Positions 36,027 through 44,456 of a DNA stretch of 64,000 nt are shown here, one piece after another. The notes beneath the pieces were generated by a model that did not search any database, was not told the DNA's origin, and worked only from the letters and a program-made list of their open reading frames with translations. The translations under genes were made by a program, and so were the position numbers. Within the stretch, counting starts at the first letter, position 1. Each line of letters opens with the position of its first letter. The DNA lies in the NCBI RefSeq assembly GCF_030816295.1, contig NZ_JAUSXV010000001.1:4127386-4191385 (forward strand), in the 5' to 3' direction. The stretch is from Microbacterium natoriense. Its GTDB lineage: Bacteria; Actinomycetota; Actinomycetes; Actinomycetales; Microbacteriaceae.

Positions 36027-36168
36027 TTCCGGTCGCAGTTGCTGCCGCCGCTCGTTCTTTCGGTCCGTTCCGGTCGCAGTTGCTGCCGCGTAACGACGCA
36101 TCCGACGGCATCAACTGCGACCGGAGTGTGGCGAGCGGATGCTGCGGCGGCATGAACTGCGACCGGAA
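36027..36168. repeat. REP-like array, right of the nuclease gene
   Basis: Four copies of the same unit (core GTCGCAGTTNNTGCCG): plus at 36027-36048 and 36068-36089, inverted at 36106-36125 and 36148-36168. It mirrors the left array in order and spacing and begins 30 bp after the nuclease stop. Copies here are closer to each other than to the left array, which suggests local duplication or conversion. Confidence 0.75.
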
Positions 36169-36204
36169 CGGCTTTGTGGGAACCCCGACGCGGGACCGAC
36201 CCGA

Positions 36205-37067
36205 TCAGCCCTTCAGACCCGAGTGGGCCAGGCCCTCGACGAACTGCCGCTGGGCCACGATGAACACGATGAGCATCGGCACTACCGTCATGGTCGCGGC
36301 CGCGAGCTGCGTGTTCCACATCTGCCCGCCGTAGGCGTCGGTGTAGCGGGTGAGCGCCTGGGGCAGGGTGAACAGCTCGGGCGAGGTCAGATACACGGTC
36401 GGCTCGAGATACAGGTTCCACGACGCGAGGAACGTGAGGATCGCGACGGCCGACAGCGCGGGCTTGGACAGCGGCAGGCAGATCCGCCACCAGATCGCGG
36501 GCCTGCCGAGTCCGTCGATGCGCGCCGCCTCCTCCAGCTCGACGGGCAGCGACAGGAAGAACTGCCGCATGATGAACGTCGCGAGCACGCACGGCGCCGC
36601 GAGCGCGGTGACGAGGATCAGCGGCCAGTGGGTGTTGATCATCCCCCACTGCTTGAACATCTGGAACAGCGGCACGATGGTCACCTCGCCGGGGACGAGC
36701 AGCCCCACGAGCACCACGAGGAACACAGCGCGTTCGCCCCGCGGAAGCGGATGCGGGCGAAGGCGTAGCCGGCCAGGCTCGACACGATCATGACGATCGC
36801 CGTGACGATGACCGCGATGTACACGCTGTTGAAGTACTGCCTCGCGAAGGGCTGGAACGCGAACGCCTCGGCGTAGGCCGCGAACGTCGGGTTCTCGGCC
36901 AACAGGGCGGGCGGCGAGCGGAAGATCTCGGCCAGCGGCTTGAACGACGACGTGATCATCCAGATGGTCGGCACCGCGAACGGCACGGCGAGCAGGATCA
37001 GGGACGCGATCAGGATCGCCTGGCGGATGCGGTGGCTCCCCGTCATCCGTCTGCTCTCAGTCTTCAT
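36205..37067 (-). pseudogene. frameshifted sugar ABC permease, MalG type
   Basis: The N-terminal half (about 113 residues, MKTESRRM to RFRGANAL) is read from 37067, and the C-terminal half (FLVVLVGLLVPGEV to LAHSGLKG) continues in another frame to 36205. Around 36724-36727 a doubled TG dinucleotide (CACA on the plus strand) breaks the frame. Removing two bases restores a normal protein of about 287 residues with the EAA loop LEEAARIDGLGRPAIWWRI intact. Otherwise the reading ends soon after the shift. It may be a recent mutation or a sequencing error. It is the second permease of the LacI-FAD-ABC operon. Confidence 0.8.
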
Positions 37068-38004
37068 AGAACACCCACTTCCGTCGCAGCTGCCACTGCA
37101 GCAGCGTGAGCAGCATCACGAACGTCAGCAGCATGAGCGCGAGTGTCGATCCGTAGCCGATGTCGTTGAACTCGAACGCCTGCTGGAACACGTAGTAGAC
37201 GAGCACAGTGGTCGAGAGTCCCGGGCCCCCTCCGGTCAGCACGGCCACGTTCGCGAAGGCCTGGAGCGCCCCGACGATCGTGATCACGGCAGTGAGCATG
37301 AGCGTGGGAGAGATCAGCGGCAGCGTGATGCGGAAGAAGATGCGCCCTGAGCCCGCGCCGTCGATGCGCGCCGCCTCGTAGAGCTCGGACGGTACGCCCT
37401 GGAGAGCTGCGAGGAAGAGCACCATGTTCACGCCGACGCTTCGGATGACCTGCGTGACGATCACCGAGATCATCGCGGTGTCGCCCGACAGCAGCCAGTT
37501 GGGTCCGTCGATGCCGAACACCGCGAGCAGCGCGTTGATGCCGCCGTTGTCCTGCAGGAGGAATCCCCACACGAGCGTCCAGGCCACGACCGAGACGACG
37601 ACCGGCGAGAAGAACACCGTGCGGAAGAACGTCACCCCGCGGAACCGCCGGTTCAGCAGCACCGCGAGGCCGAGACCCAGCGCGATGTTCAGCACGACGA
37701 TGCCGATCGAGAAGATCGCGGTCGCGCCCAGCACCGCAGGAAGCTGCGGGTCGCTGAAGAGCGCGGCGTAGTTGTCGCCGCCGACGAAGGTGAGCTCGCC
37801 TCGGAAGATGTTCCACTCGTTCAGGCTGTACCAGATGCCCAGTCCGACGGGCACAAGCACGAAGAGCACGACCCCGACGAGCTGGGGCGCGATGAAGAGG
37901 TAGCCCGTGAGCTGGTCGCGCCGCCTCGTCGTCCAGAACGGGCGGTGCGGGTCCCGGGGCGCCTGCGCGCCCCGGGACTCGACGACGGTCTCGACAGCGG
38001 TCAC
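37057..38004 (-). CDS. sugar ABC transporter permease, MalF type
   Basis: 315 residues from a GTG overlapping the binding-protein stop (GTGA). There are six membrane helices and the EAA loop YEAARIDGAGSGRIFFRITLP. It is intact, unlike its MalG-type partner, whose start it overlaps by 11 bases. Without that partner the importer would not work. It belongs to an operon led by lacI and the FAD oxidoreductase; the cargo is unknown. Confidence 0.88.
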   Translation of the reverse strand: MTAVETVVESRGAQAPRDPHRPFWTTRRRDQLTGYLFIAPQLVGVVLFVLVPVGLGIWYSLNEWNIFRGELTFVGGDNYAALFSDPQLPAVLGATAIFSIGIVVLNIALGLGLAVLLNRRFRGVTFFRTVFFSPVVVSVVAWTLVWGFLLQDNGGINALLAVFGIDGPNWLLSGDTAMISVIVTQVIRSVGVNMVLFLAALQGVPSELYEAARIDGAGSGRIFFRITLPLISPTLMLTAVITIVGALQAFANVAVLTGGGPGLSTTVLVYYVFQQAFEFNDIGYGSTLALMLLTFVMLLTLLQWQLRRKWVFYED

Positions 38005-39275
38005 TTCGACAACAGCGGCGTGAGCGCGTCGCAGGTCGCGCCGAGCACGGCCTTCACATCGGCATCCGCCGTCCACATGGCGTCGAGGGCGGTCTTGCCC
38101 GCCGCCTTGATCTCGGCGGGGCCGGTGTGGTTCGGGAGGGTCACCGCGTCGGGCAGCTGGTCGACCACGACGGTCTGCAGCTGATCGGCGGAGAGCGTCG
38201 GGTTGTTCTCGGCGAGCTTCTCGCCCGTGAGCAGGGATTCGCGGGGCGGCGGGAAGTACTGCGCGAGCTTCTCGGCGTTCTCGGGGTCGGTGAGGAAGGC
38301 GAGGAAGTCCGTCGCCTCCTGCACGTGAGAGCTCGAGGAGAGCACGCCCACCCCTGCCTGCCCGATCACCGAGTAGTCGCCCTCCGGGCCGCTCGGCAAC
38401 GGGACGACGTCGTAGGCGAACGACCCGTCGAGCAGCGCCGCACGCGAGACCTGCGCCACGGTGAACGCGGCGTCCCCCGCGAAGAAGTCGGCCGTCGTGC
38501 CCGGACCGGGCATGGACTGGTCGGCGAAGGCGGCGTCATGCAGGAACGTGAACGCGTCGACCATCTCGGGGCTGTCCATCGTGCAGGTCTTGCCGTCGGC
38601 GCTCCAGGCGCTCGCGCCCCAGCCTGCCCACACCGTGGCGAGCTGGCCCCAGTTCGCGTAGTCGAAGTCGCGGATCACGAACCCGGCCTTGCCCGTGGTC
38701 TGGTGCACGGCGGCTCCCAGTTCGCTGACCTCGTCCCACGTGACCTCGTCGTCGAGAGCGACGCCGGCCTGCGCCAAGAGGTCTTTGTTGACGTAGAGAG
38801 CGAAGGGCGAGTTCGAGAACGGGTAGGCGTACAGCTCGTCATCGGCGCTGAACTCTGCAGTGACGCTGCCGAGCAGGTCGTCGTAGCCCCAGCCCTTCGT
38901 GCCCTTCAGCGCGTCGGTCAGCGGAACGAGCGCGTCGGCGTCGATGAGGTCGCGCGACAGGTCGCCCATCCACGCCAGATCGGGTGCGTTGCCGCCCGCG
39001 ATCTGCGTGGTCAGCGTGGTGTTGTAGTCGGCGAACGGGAGGGACTCGTAGGTGATCTCCCCGATCTCGGGGTGGTCGGCCTTGTACGCGTCGGCGATCT
39101 CGTCGAACAGCGCGAGCTGATCCTCGTTCGAGGTCCACACCGACATGCGCAGATCGACGCTGCCCGGTGCGGCCGTGGTCTCGACGGGTTCAGGAGCGGA
39201 TGCTGCGCACCCCGCCAGCGCCAGGCCCATCGCGGCGACCGCAGCCGCCGCACCCAGCTTCTTTGCTGATGTCAT
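38001..39275 (-). CDS. sugar ABC transporter substrate-binding lipoprotein
   Basis: 424 residues. The signal peptide ends in a lipobox LAGC (Cys23). The mature protein is an extracellular solute-binding family 1 member (LRMSVWTSNEDQLALFDEIADAY, PDLAWMGDLSRDLIDADALVPL, DAAFTVAQVSRAAL). It follows the FAD oxidoreductase gene by 13 bases. A sugar or uronide released by the divergent secreted glycosidase is the likely ligand (inference). Confidence 0.88.
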   Translation of the reverse strand: MTSAKKLGAAAAVAAMGLALAGCAASAPEPVETTAAPGSVDLRMSVWTSNEDQLALFDEIADAYKADHPEIGEITYESLPFADYNTTLTTQIAGGNAPDLAWMGDLSRDLIDADALVPLTDALKGTKGWGYDDLLGSVTAEFSADDELYAYPFSNSPFALYVNKDLLAQAGVALDDEVTWDEVSELGAAVHQTTGKAGFVIRDFDYANWGQLATVWAGWGASAWSADGKTCTMDSPEMVDAFTFLHDAAFADQSMPGPGTTADFFAGDAAFTVAQVSRAALLDGSFAYDVVPLPSGPEGDYSVIGQAGVGVLSSSSHVQEATDFLAFLTDPENAEKLAQYFPPPRESLLTGEKLAENNPTLSADQLQTVVVDQLPDAVTLPNHTGPAEIKAAGKTALDAMWTADADVKAVLGATCDALTPLLSK

Positions 39276-39288
39276 GCTCTTCTCTTCT

Positions 39289-40887
39289 CTAGTAGCCGAT
39301 GATCTCGGGCCAGTGGATCTCGATGCCCGCCTCGACGAGCCGGGACTGGAATGCGGCGACGAGCGCGTCGTCGCCGACGACCTGGGCGGGTTCGAGCGAG
39401 CGTTCGGCGCAGAACGCCGCGAGCTCGCCGACCGATTCGCCGATGTTCCACTCGACGGGGTGCAGCCGGTAGGCGCCGTTCGTGATGTGGGTCGTGCCGA
39501 TGTTCTTCGCGGCGGGGAGCAGGTTGCGCATCCGCACGGGGACCAGCGCGCCGAGTGGGATCTCGAACGGCGCGCATTCGACGTCGATGTAGTTGTCGCC
39601 GCCGGTGGAGGGGTGGATGTCGATGCGGTACATGCCCACGCCGACGGTGTCGTCGAACATCGCCGGTCCGCCGTGTCCGCGCAGCTGCACCGAGATGTCC
39701 TGTTCGACGATCGTGCGCCGGGCGACGATGCGACGGGACTCGCGGATGTACGGAGCCTGCGCGAAGCCGTCTTCGGTCCCTGCGACGTCCGGCCGCAGCC
39801 GAAGACCCGGGAACCCGGTACCGCCATCGGGGCGCGGCGCCTCGGTCTGCAACCAGTACACGTAGGACCGCGCGAGCTCCTTGGCCCCGACGAGGTGCGC
39901 CTCGGCATCCGGATCGTCGATGATCGAGCCGTCGAGGTAGTCGAGCATCGGCCAGTTGGCCACCACCACATCGCTGTCGAGGAAACCCGCGCGGAAGTTC
40001 TCCCTCGCGAGGATGCGTCGGAACTCCCACAGGTCGCGGTCGCCGGCGTCCGTGCGCTGGTCCGACGCTCCGCGCTCGACGATCGGCGGATTCACGTGCA
40101 TGGTGCGGACGACGGGTTCCAGCGTCCGAGGATCCGGCGCGGTGAACGAGAGCAGGGGGGCGCCCCAGAACTCCGGCTGCATCCGTCGGAAGCGCTCGTA
40201 CTCGGCGGGGCGCTCGATCGTGTGGTCGGCGCCCTCCTCGTGATCGAACGCGAAGCACCACGTGACCGCCTGTACGTTGCGCGGGTCGGCCGTCTCTGCC
40301 GCGCTGGGCTCTCCCGTGTCGGTGCGTGATTCGGCGCCGAGCACGTACTCGGTGCCGGTGAGCGGCAGGAGGTCGCCGGTCTCGGTGGCATCGAGGACGA
40401 AGGATGCCGCGATCTCGCGCCGCACGCCGTCGTGATCCACGGTCACGGAGGTGACGACGTCGCCGTCGACCGACGCCGCGACCGGGATCGCAGGCTGCAG
40501 CACGGTGAGGCGGCCGCTCGCCCGATGCGGGGCGAGCATGGCGTCGATCACGGCGACCGCGACGCGCGGTTCGTGGCAGAGCCGGCTGACCCGGCCGAGG
40601 CCGGGGTTGAGGTGACGCTCGGATCGGGCGCCCTCGGTGAGCGGGTAGTGCTCGCGGTAGTAGTCGCGGATGCCGTCGCGCAGAGCGCGGTACGAGGCCG
40701 TGACGCCGAACTGCTCGACCCAGTACGACTCATCGGGAGGGACGATCTGCGAGGTGAGCTGGCCACCCAGCCAGGCGTATTGCTCGGTGAGCACGACCCG
40801 CTGTCCGCGGCGGAGTGCGGCGAGCGCGGCGGCCACGCCGCCGAGGCCTCCGCCGACGATCAGGACGTCGGTCTCGACACGGCTCAC
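39289..40887 (-). CDS. FAD-dependent oxidoreductase (FAD_oxidored family)
   Basis: 532 residues. The N-terminal dinucleotide-binding motif is ETDVLIVGGGLGGVAAALAALRRG, followed by YAWLGGQLTSQ. A GTTHITNGAYRLHPVEWNIGES motif near the C-terminus is typical of the PF12831-type family found beside polysaccharide-use genes. The GTG start overlaps the lacI stop (GTGA). Its substrate is unknown; oxidation of a released sugar or a modified residue is possible. No signal peptide is seen, so it acts in the cytoplasm. Confidence 0.8.
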   Translation of the reverse strand: MSRVETDVLIVGGGLGGVAAALAALRRGQRVVLTEQYAWLGGQLTSQIVPPDESYWVEQFGVTASYRALRDGIRDYYREHYPLTEGARSERHLNPGLGRVSRLCHEPRVAVAVIDAMLAPHRASGRLTVLQPAIPVAASVDGDVVTSVTVDHDGVRREIAASFVLDATETGDLLPLTGTEYVLGAESRTDTGEPSAAETADPRNVQAVTWCFAFDHEEGADHTIERPAEYERFRRMQPEFWGAPLLSFTAPDPRTLEPVVRTMHVNPPIVERGASDQRTDAGDRDLWEFRRILARENFRAGFLDSDVVVANWPMLDYLDGSIIDDPDAEAHLVGAKELARSYVYWLQTEAPRPDGGTGFPGLRLRPDVAGTEDGFAQAPYIRESRRIVARRTIVEQDISVQLRGHGGPAMFDDTVGVGMYRIDIHPSTGGDNYIDVECAPFEIPLGALVPVRMRNLLPAAKNIGTTHITNGAYRLHPVEWNIGESVGELAAFCAERSLEPAQVVGDDALVAAFQSRLVEAGIEIHWPEIIGY

Positions 40888-41921
40888 CGGCGCACCTCGA
40901 GAAGGGTCGCGCCGTCGACGATGTCTCCGGTCAGCAGCACCTGCTTCTGAAGATCGGCGTGCTCTGCGGGGTCGGCGAGCACGATGTCCTGCAGAAGGGA
41001 CAGCGCCTTCGAGGCCACGGCTTCTCGGCGCAGGTCGAATCCGCTGAGCGGTGCGGATCCGATCGAGTGCCCCGCGACATCCGCCAGGGCGACGTAGCTG
41101 AAACGGATCTGCGGTGCGGCGCTCTCGAGCGCCGCTGCCGCGGCCTCTGCGAGGAAGGAGTCCTCAGCGATCACGGCCGTGACGTCTGCGTCGACAACTC
41201 GACGGGCGATCGCCGCGGCATCGAGCCCGCTGACGTCGACGGAGGTGACGGCGATGCGCAATCCCGACGCGGCCTGGGCGATTCCGGAGCGGCGGTCGGC
41301 TGCAGCGGGGGCGATCGTACCGTGATGCAGGTAGACGGCGCGCTCGTGCCCGAGCTCGTCGAGCCGGCGGATGATCCGGCCGGTGAGGGACAGGTAGTCG
41401 ATTCCCACGTAGGGCACGTCGGGTTCGTCCCGACGTCCGATCGCGACGAAGGGGAAGTCCTCGGCGACCAGCCGCGCGAGCTCCGCACTGTTCATCTGCT
41501 GTCCGAGGAGGAGGCAGCCGTCGGCCAGACGGAACCGCGTGTTCTTGTGGAAGAGGCTCCGCGACCCGTCGACGAGAGGAGAGGCGGTGAAGAACAGCAG
41601 ATCGCAGCTCAGCCGCTCGGCCGCGCGCTCGATGCCGTTGAGGAGAGGCCCGTAGAAGTCCATGCTCTCGGCGGAGAGCGCCGGCTCGTACGTGAAGATG
41701 CCCAGGATCTTGTTGTCGAGCCCGGCGAGCCGGCGAGCGGCCGGATCGGCGACGTACGTGGTCTGCTCGATCGCGCGCATCACGCGCGCTCTCGTCGCCT
41801 CGGGGATGCGGACGTTGGAGTAGTCCCTGTCGTTCAGCACCATCGACACGGTCGCCTGGCTCACGCCGGCGATCTTCGCGATCTCGCGCTGGGTGACTCG
41901 CCCGTTCTTGTTCGTCGTCAT
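40884..41921 (-). CDS. LacI-family repressor
   Basis: 345 residues. The helix-turn-helix is VTQREIAKIAGVSQATVSMVLND near residues 9-31, with the hinge (DPAARRLAGLDNKILGIFTYEP) and sugar-binding domain after it. AGGAGAGG lies three bases before the ATG. It leads a five-gene minus-strand operon (FAD oxidoreductase, binding protein, two permeases) and faces a divergent secreted glycosidase; dyads before both promoters suggest it represses both. Confidence 0.88.
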   Translation of the reverse strand: MTTNKNGRVTQREIAKIAGVSQATVSMVLNDRDYSNVRIPEATRARVMRAIEQTTYVADPAARRLAGLDNKILGIFTYEPALSAESMDFYGPLLNGIERAAERLSCDLLFFTASPLVDGSRSLFHKNTRFRLADGCLLLGQQMNSAELARLVAEDFPFVAIGRRDEPDVPYVGIDYLSLTGRIIRRLDELGHERAVYLHHGTIAPAAADRRSGIAQAASGLRIAVTSVDVSGLDAAAIARRVVDADVTAVIAEDSFLAEAAAAALESAAPQIRFSYVALADVAGHSIGSAPLSGFDLRREAVASKALSLLQDIVLADPAEHADLQKQVLLTGDIVDGATLLEVRR

Positions 41922-41930
41922 CGACCTCTC

Positions 41931-42046
41931 CTGATAGTTCGGATTATCAGAATCCGAACTTGACGATAACAGACCACACCGGATCCTTGTCAAACACTTG
42001 TGAAGGAAATCCACCTCGGTGCATAGTGCTGTGATAATCCCTATCA
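41931..42046. promoter_or_regulatory. divergent LacI-controlled promoters with two dyads
   Basis: Minus promoter: -35 TTGACA (41993-41988), -10 TTATCG (41969-41964), 18-bp spacer; then the dyad TTCGGATT-N5-AATCCGAA (41938-41958), flanked by CTGATA-N8-TATCAG (41931-41950). Plus promoter: -35 TTGTGA (41998-42003), -10 CATAGT (42022-42027); then TGATA-N5-TATCA (42032-42046) at the expected transcript start. The octamer GATAATCC is present at both sites. Confidence 0.6.
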
Positions 42047-42062
42047 TCATGGAAGGACGATG

Positions 42063-44366
42063 ATGTCCCCTGATCCCCTGCACCTCAACCTGTCCCGCCG
42101 CCATTTCCTCGGCGCCGGCATCCTCGCGGGAGCACTGATCGTGCTGCCGCCGAGCGTCGTGAGCGCGGCCGCCGCCGCCGGCGACGTCACGCTCACCGCC
42201 GACGGCATCCGCGTGGTGGCCTCTGTCGGCGGTCGCATCGCCGTCTACTCCGGCGCCGGAGTTCTGCTCATGGCAGGCTCCCGCTTCCAGACCAAAGACA
42301 CCGTGTACGGCATCCAGACGTCCACGGGCGGCACCCCATCGTTGACCAGCGCCGACGGGCAGCCTGCCATCCGCATGGAGTACACCATGCCCGCATCCGC
42401 CGGCGGAGTCGTCGTCTCTGCACTCATCCGCGTGCAGACCGCTCAGGTCCACCTGGAATGGACCGTGTCGGGCTCGGCGACGCTCAATCCTGCCGGGTTC
42501 ATGTTCAGCCGCGCCCTGACCGCACCCACCGCTCCCGACGAGTACATCCCCACGTCGGAGTGGCAGCGGGACGGCGCAGGCGGAATCCCCTACGAGGTGC
42601 CGACCGGTGTCGTCTACCGCTCGTCCTGGGCATCCGGACACGGTCTGCTCCTCCTTGACTCCAGCCGCAAGGCGTGGACGACCGCGACCTGGGTGCACGC
42701 CCCGGGAACTCAGGTGGATGCGACGACGGCGGCCACCTCGGCGAGCCTGATCCTCACCGAGGCGCGGCCGGCGTCAGGAGCCGCCATCGGACGCGGAGAC
42801 GGCATGGCGGTCGAGCTCTCGACGACCCGCCCCTACAACGTGTGGGATGCAGCCGGCGATGCCGCAGCGACCGTGACCGTCACGAATGCACGGAGCAGCG
42901 ACGAGGTCTTCGCCCTCTCCTGGTGGGCGCGCACCGACCAGGGCGCGGTCGTGTCCTCCGGGACGACCTCGCTCACGGTCGCCGCGTTGTCAGCCGCCGA
43001 CGCGACGATCTCGGTGCCGCTCGAGGCGCAGGGAATGGTGCTGCTCGAAGCCACGGCGACGGCCGCATCGGGCGACACCGCGTTCGCGCGAACGACGCTG
43101 GCAGCGCTCACCCCCTTCGCCTACTCAGCCGGGTCGTCGAGCATGTTCGGCATCGCGAACTACCCGTGGCTGCTGAACGCCGGCGAACAGGCGACTCTGG
43201 ATCTCTGGCAGAAGGTGGGCATCCAGTGGGTGCGGATCGCCTACGACGGCGGCCCCGGCCTGCCCCCGTCGTCGTACGACGCCCGCGGAATGGACCACAA
43301 CCTCGAGCTCCAGCCCGACATCACGGCGACGGATGCTGCGCTGGTCGCGTGGGCCGAGGCCAGCTGCACCACGGCGAGCGCCGCCGGAGCCTCGTGGTTC
43401 GAAGTGGGCAACGAGCTCAATCGCCCCTTCAACACGGGCGACGCCGCACCAGGGTACGTCGAGCGCGTGCTCAAGCCGGTCCACGCGGCGCGGGCGGCGC
43501 AGGGCGGCGCTTTCCAGCTCATGAACAACGGACTCGCCGGCATGGACCGCCCATGGATCGAGGCCTTCCACGCGGCGGGCGGCTGGGACCTCGTCGACGG
43601 CATCGCGTTCCACCCGGGTCGCGGCAACTTCACACCCGATTTCATCCCCGATGGCGAGGGCGGGGAATGGGGCACGGGCGCCACGGGCGCCTACTGGAAC
43701 TTCCTCGGCGGACTCCGTCAGCTCAAAGAGCTGATGGTGGAGTACGGCGAGAAGGAGATCTGGCTCACGGAGGCCTATGCGTGCACGCGGCCGAATGCGT
43801 GGTGGAACGACACCTACCGGCATGCCGCCGAGAACGTGCTGCTGTCGCTCGCGCTCGCCAAGGCAGAGGGCGTGCGCGCGGTGTGCTGGTACCAGTTCTT
43901 CGACTCGTACACGATCAGCCCCATGGGGGCGAGCCCCGACGATGTCGAGTACCACTTCGGGCTCGTGAACCGCGATCTCGGGCCCAAGCCGTCACTGCTC
44001 GCATACGCGACGGCCGCCCGCGCTCTCGACCAGGCGACGTTCGTCCGCTGGGTGCACCTCGACGACGGCACGACGCACGGCTTGCTCTTCTCCACGCCGG
44101 ACGGCCCGCTCGCCGTGCTGTGGAACCGTGCAGACGGCTACATCCTGAACACGGACGGCACGCGGACCGACTGGCGCTTCCCCGCACCCGAGATGTGGCA
44201 GGATCCGTGGCCGACCAAGACGCAGGTCTCGCTCCCGGCCGCGTCACTCGTGACGGAGACGGATGCCTTCGGCCGCACGAGACAGATCGCCTGCGCGGGA
44301 GGACAGGCGCAGCTCACGCTCGACGGCGCTCCGCGCCTCTACCGCGGCCTGCTTCTCGACGACTGA
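42063..44366 (+). CDS. secreted (Tat) glycoside hydrolase of unassigned family
   Basis: 767 residues. The N-terminus has a twin-arginine motif (LSRRHFLGAGI) and an Ala-rich cleavage site near VVSAAAAAG. Residues to about 350 are beta-rich (immunoglobulin/CBM-like). A (beta/alpha)8 domain follows, from SSSMFGIANYPWLL. Two clan-A style glutamates are visible: about Glu451 in WFEVGNELN (acid/base) and about Glu570 in EIWLTEAYA (nucleophile). A C-terminal beta domain ends the protein. GGAAGG is six bases before this ATG; the ATG three bases upstream is possible. It resembles GH39/GH5-like enzymes, but I cannot place it in a family. Confidence 0.75.
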   Translation: MSPDPLHLNLSRRHFLGAGILAGALIVLPPSVVSAAAAAGDVTLTADGIRVVASVGGRIAVYSGAGVLLMAGSRFQTKDTVYGIQTSTGGTPSLTSADGQPAIRMEYTMPASAGGVVVSALIRVQTAQVHLEWTVSGSATLNPAGFMFSRALTAPTAPDEYIPTSEWQRDGAGGIPYEVPTGVVYRSSWASGHGLLLLDSSRKAWTTATWVHAPGTQVDATTAATSASLILTEARPASGAAIGRGDGMAVELSTTRPYNVWDAAGDAAATVTVTNARSSDEVFALSWWARTDQGAVVSSGTTSLTVAALSAADATISVPLEAQGMVLLEATATAASGDTAFARTTLAALTPFAYSAGSSSMFGIANYPWLLNAGEQATLDLWQKVGIQWVRIAYDGGPGLPPSSYDARGMDHNLELQPDITATDAALVAWAEASCTTASAAGASWFEVGNELNRPFNTGDAAPGYVERVLKPVHAARAAQGGAFQLMNNGLAGMDRPWIEAFHAAGGWDLVDGIAFHPGRGNFTPDFIPDGEGGEWGTGATGAYWNFLGGLRQLKELMVEYGEKEIWLTEAYACTRPNAWWNDTYRHAAENVLLSLALAKAEGVRAVCWYQFFDSYTISPMGASPDDVEYHFGLVNRDLGPKPSLLAYATAARALDQATFVRWVHLDDGTTHGLLFSTPDGPLAVLWNRADGYILNTDGTRTDWRFPAPEMWQDPWPTKTQVSLPAASLVTETDAFGRTRQIACAGGQAQLTLDGAPRLYRGLLLDD

Positions 44367-44374
44367 CGGCTCCG

Positions 44375-44433
44375 CTCCCGTCGCGAAAGATCCCGGTATC
44401 GCGCCACACAACCGGGATCTTCTGCGACGGGAG
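44375..44433. terminator. 23-bp-arm hairpin between convergent genes
   Basis: Arms 44375-44397 and 44411-44433 pair at all but two positions, with a 13-base loop. It lies between the convergent glycosidase and lactonase genes and should end transcription from both. No U-run is present. The first arm is repeated at 34759-34781. Confidence 0.65.
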
Positions 44434-44456
44434 GACGCCGCCGGCAGGCGGGTGTG

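Noticed and set aside
34825..36168. CRISPR array
   Set aside because: Repeat units vary, alternate in orientation and have very short, uneven gaps. No cas genes are present.
36681..36730. Programmed ribosomal frameshift in the MalG-type permease
   Set aside because: No slippery heptamer or downstream stem is seen, and other permeases of this type do not need one. A doubled TG explains the break.
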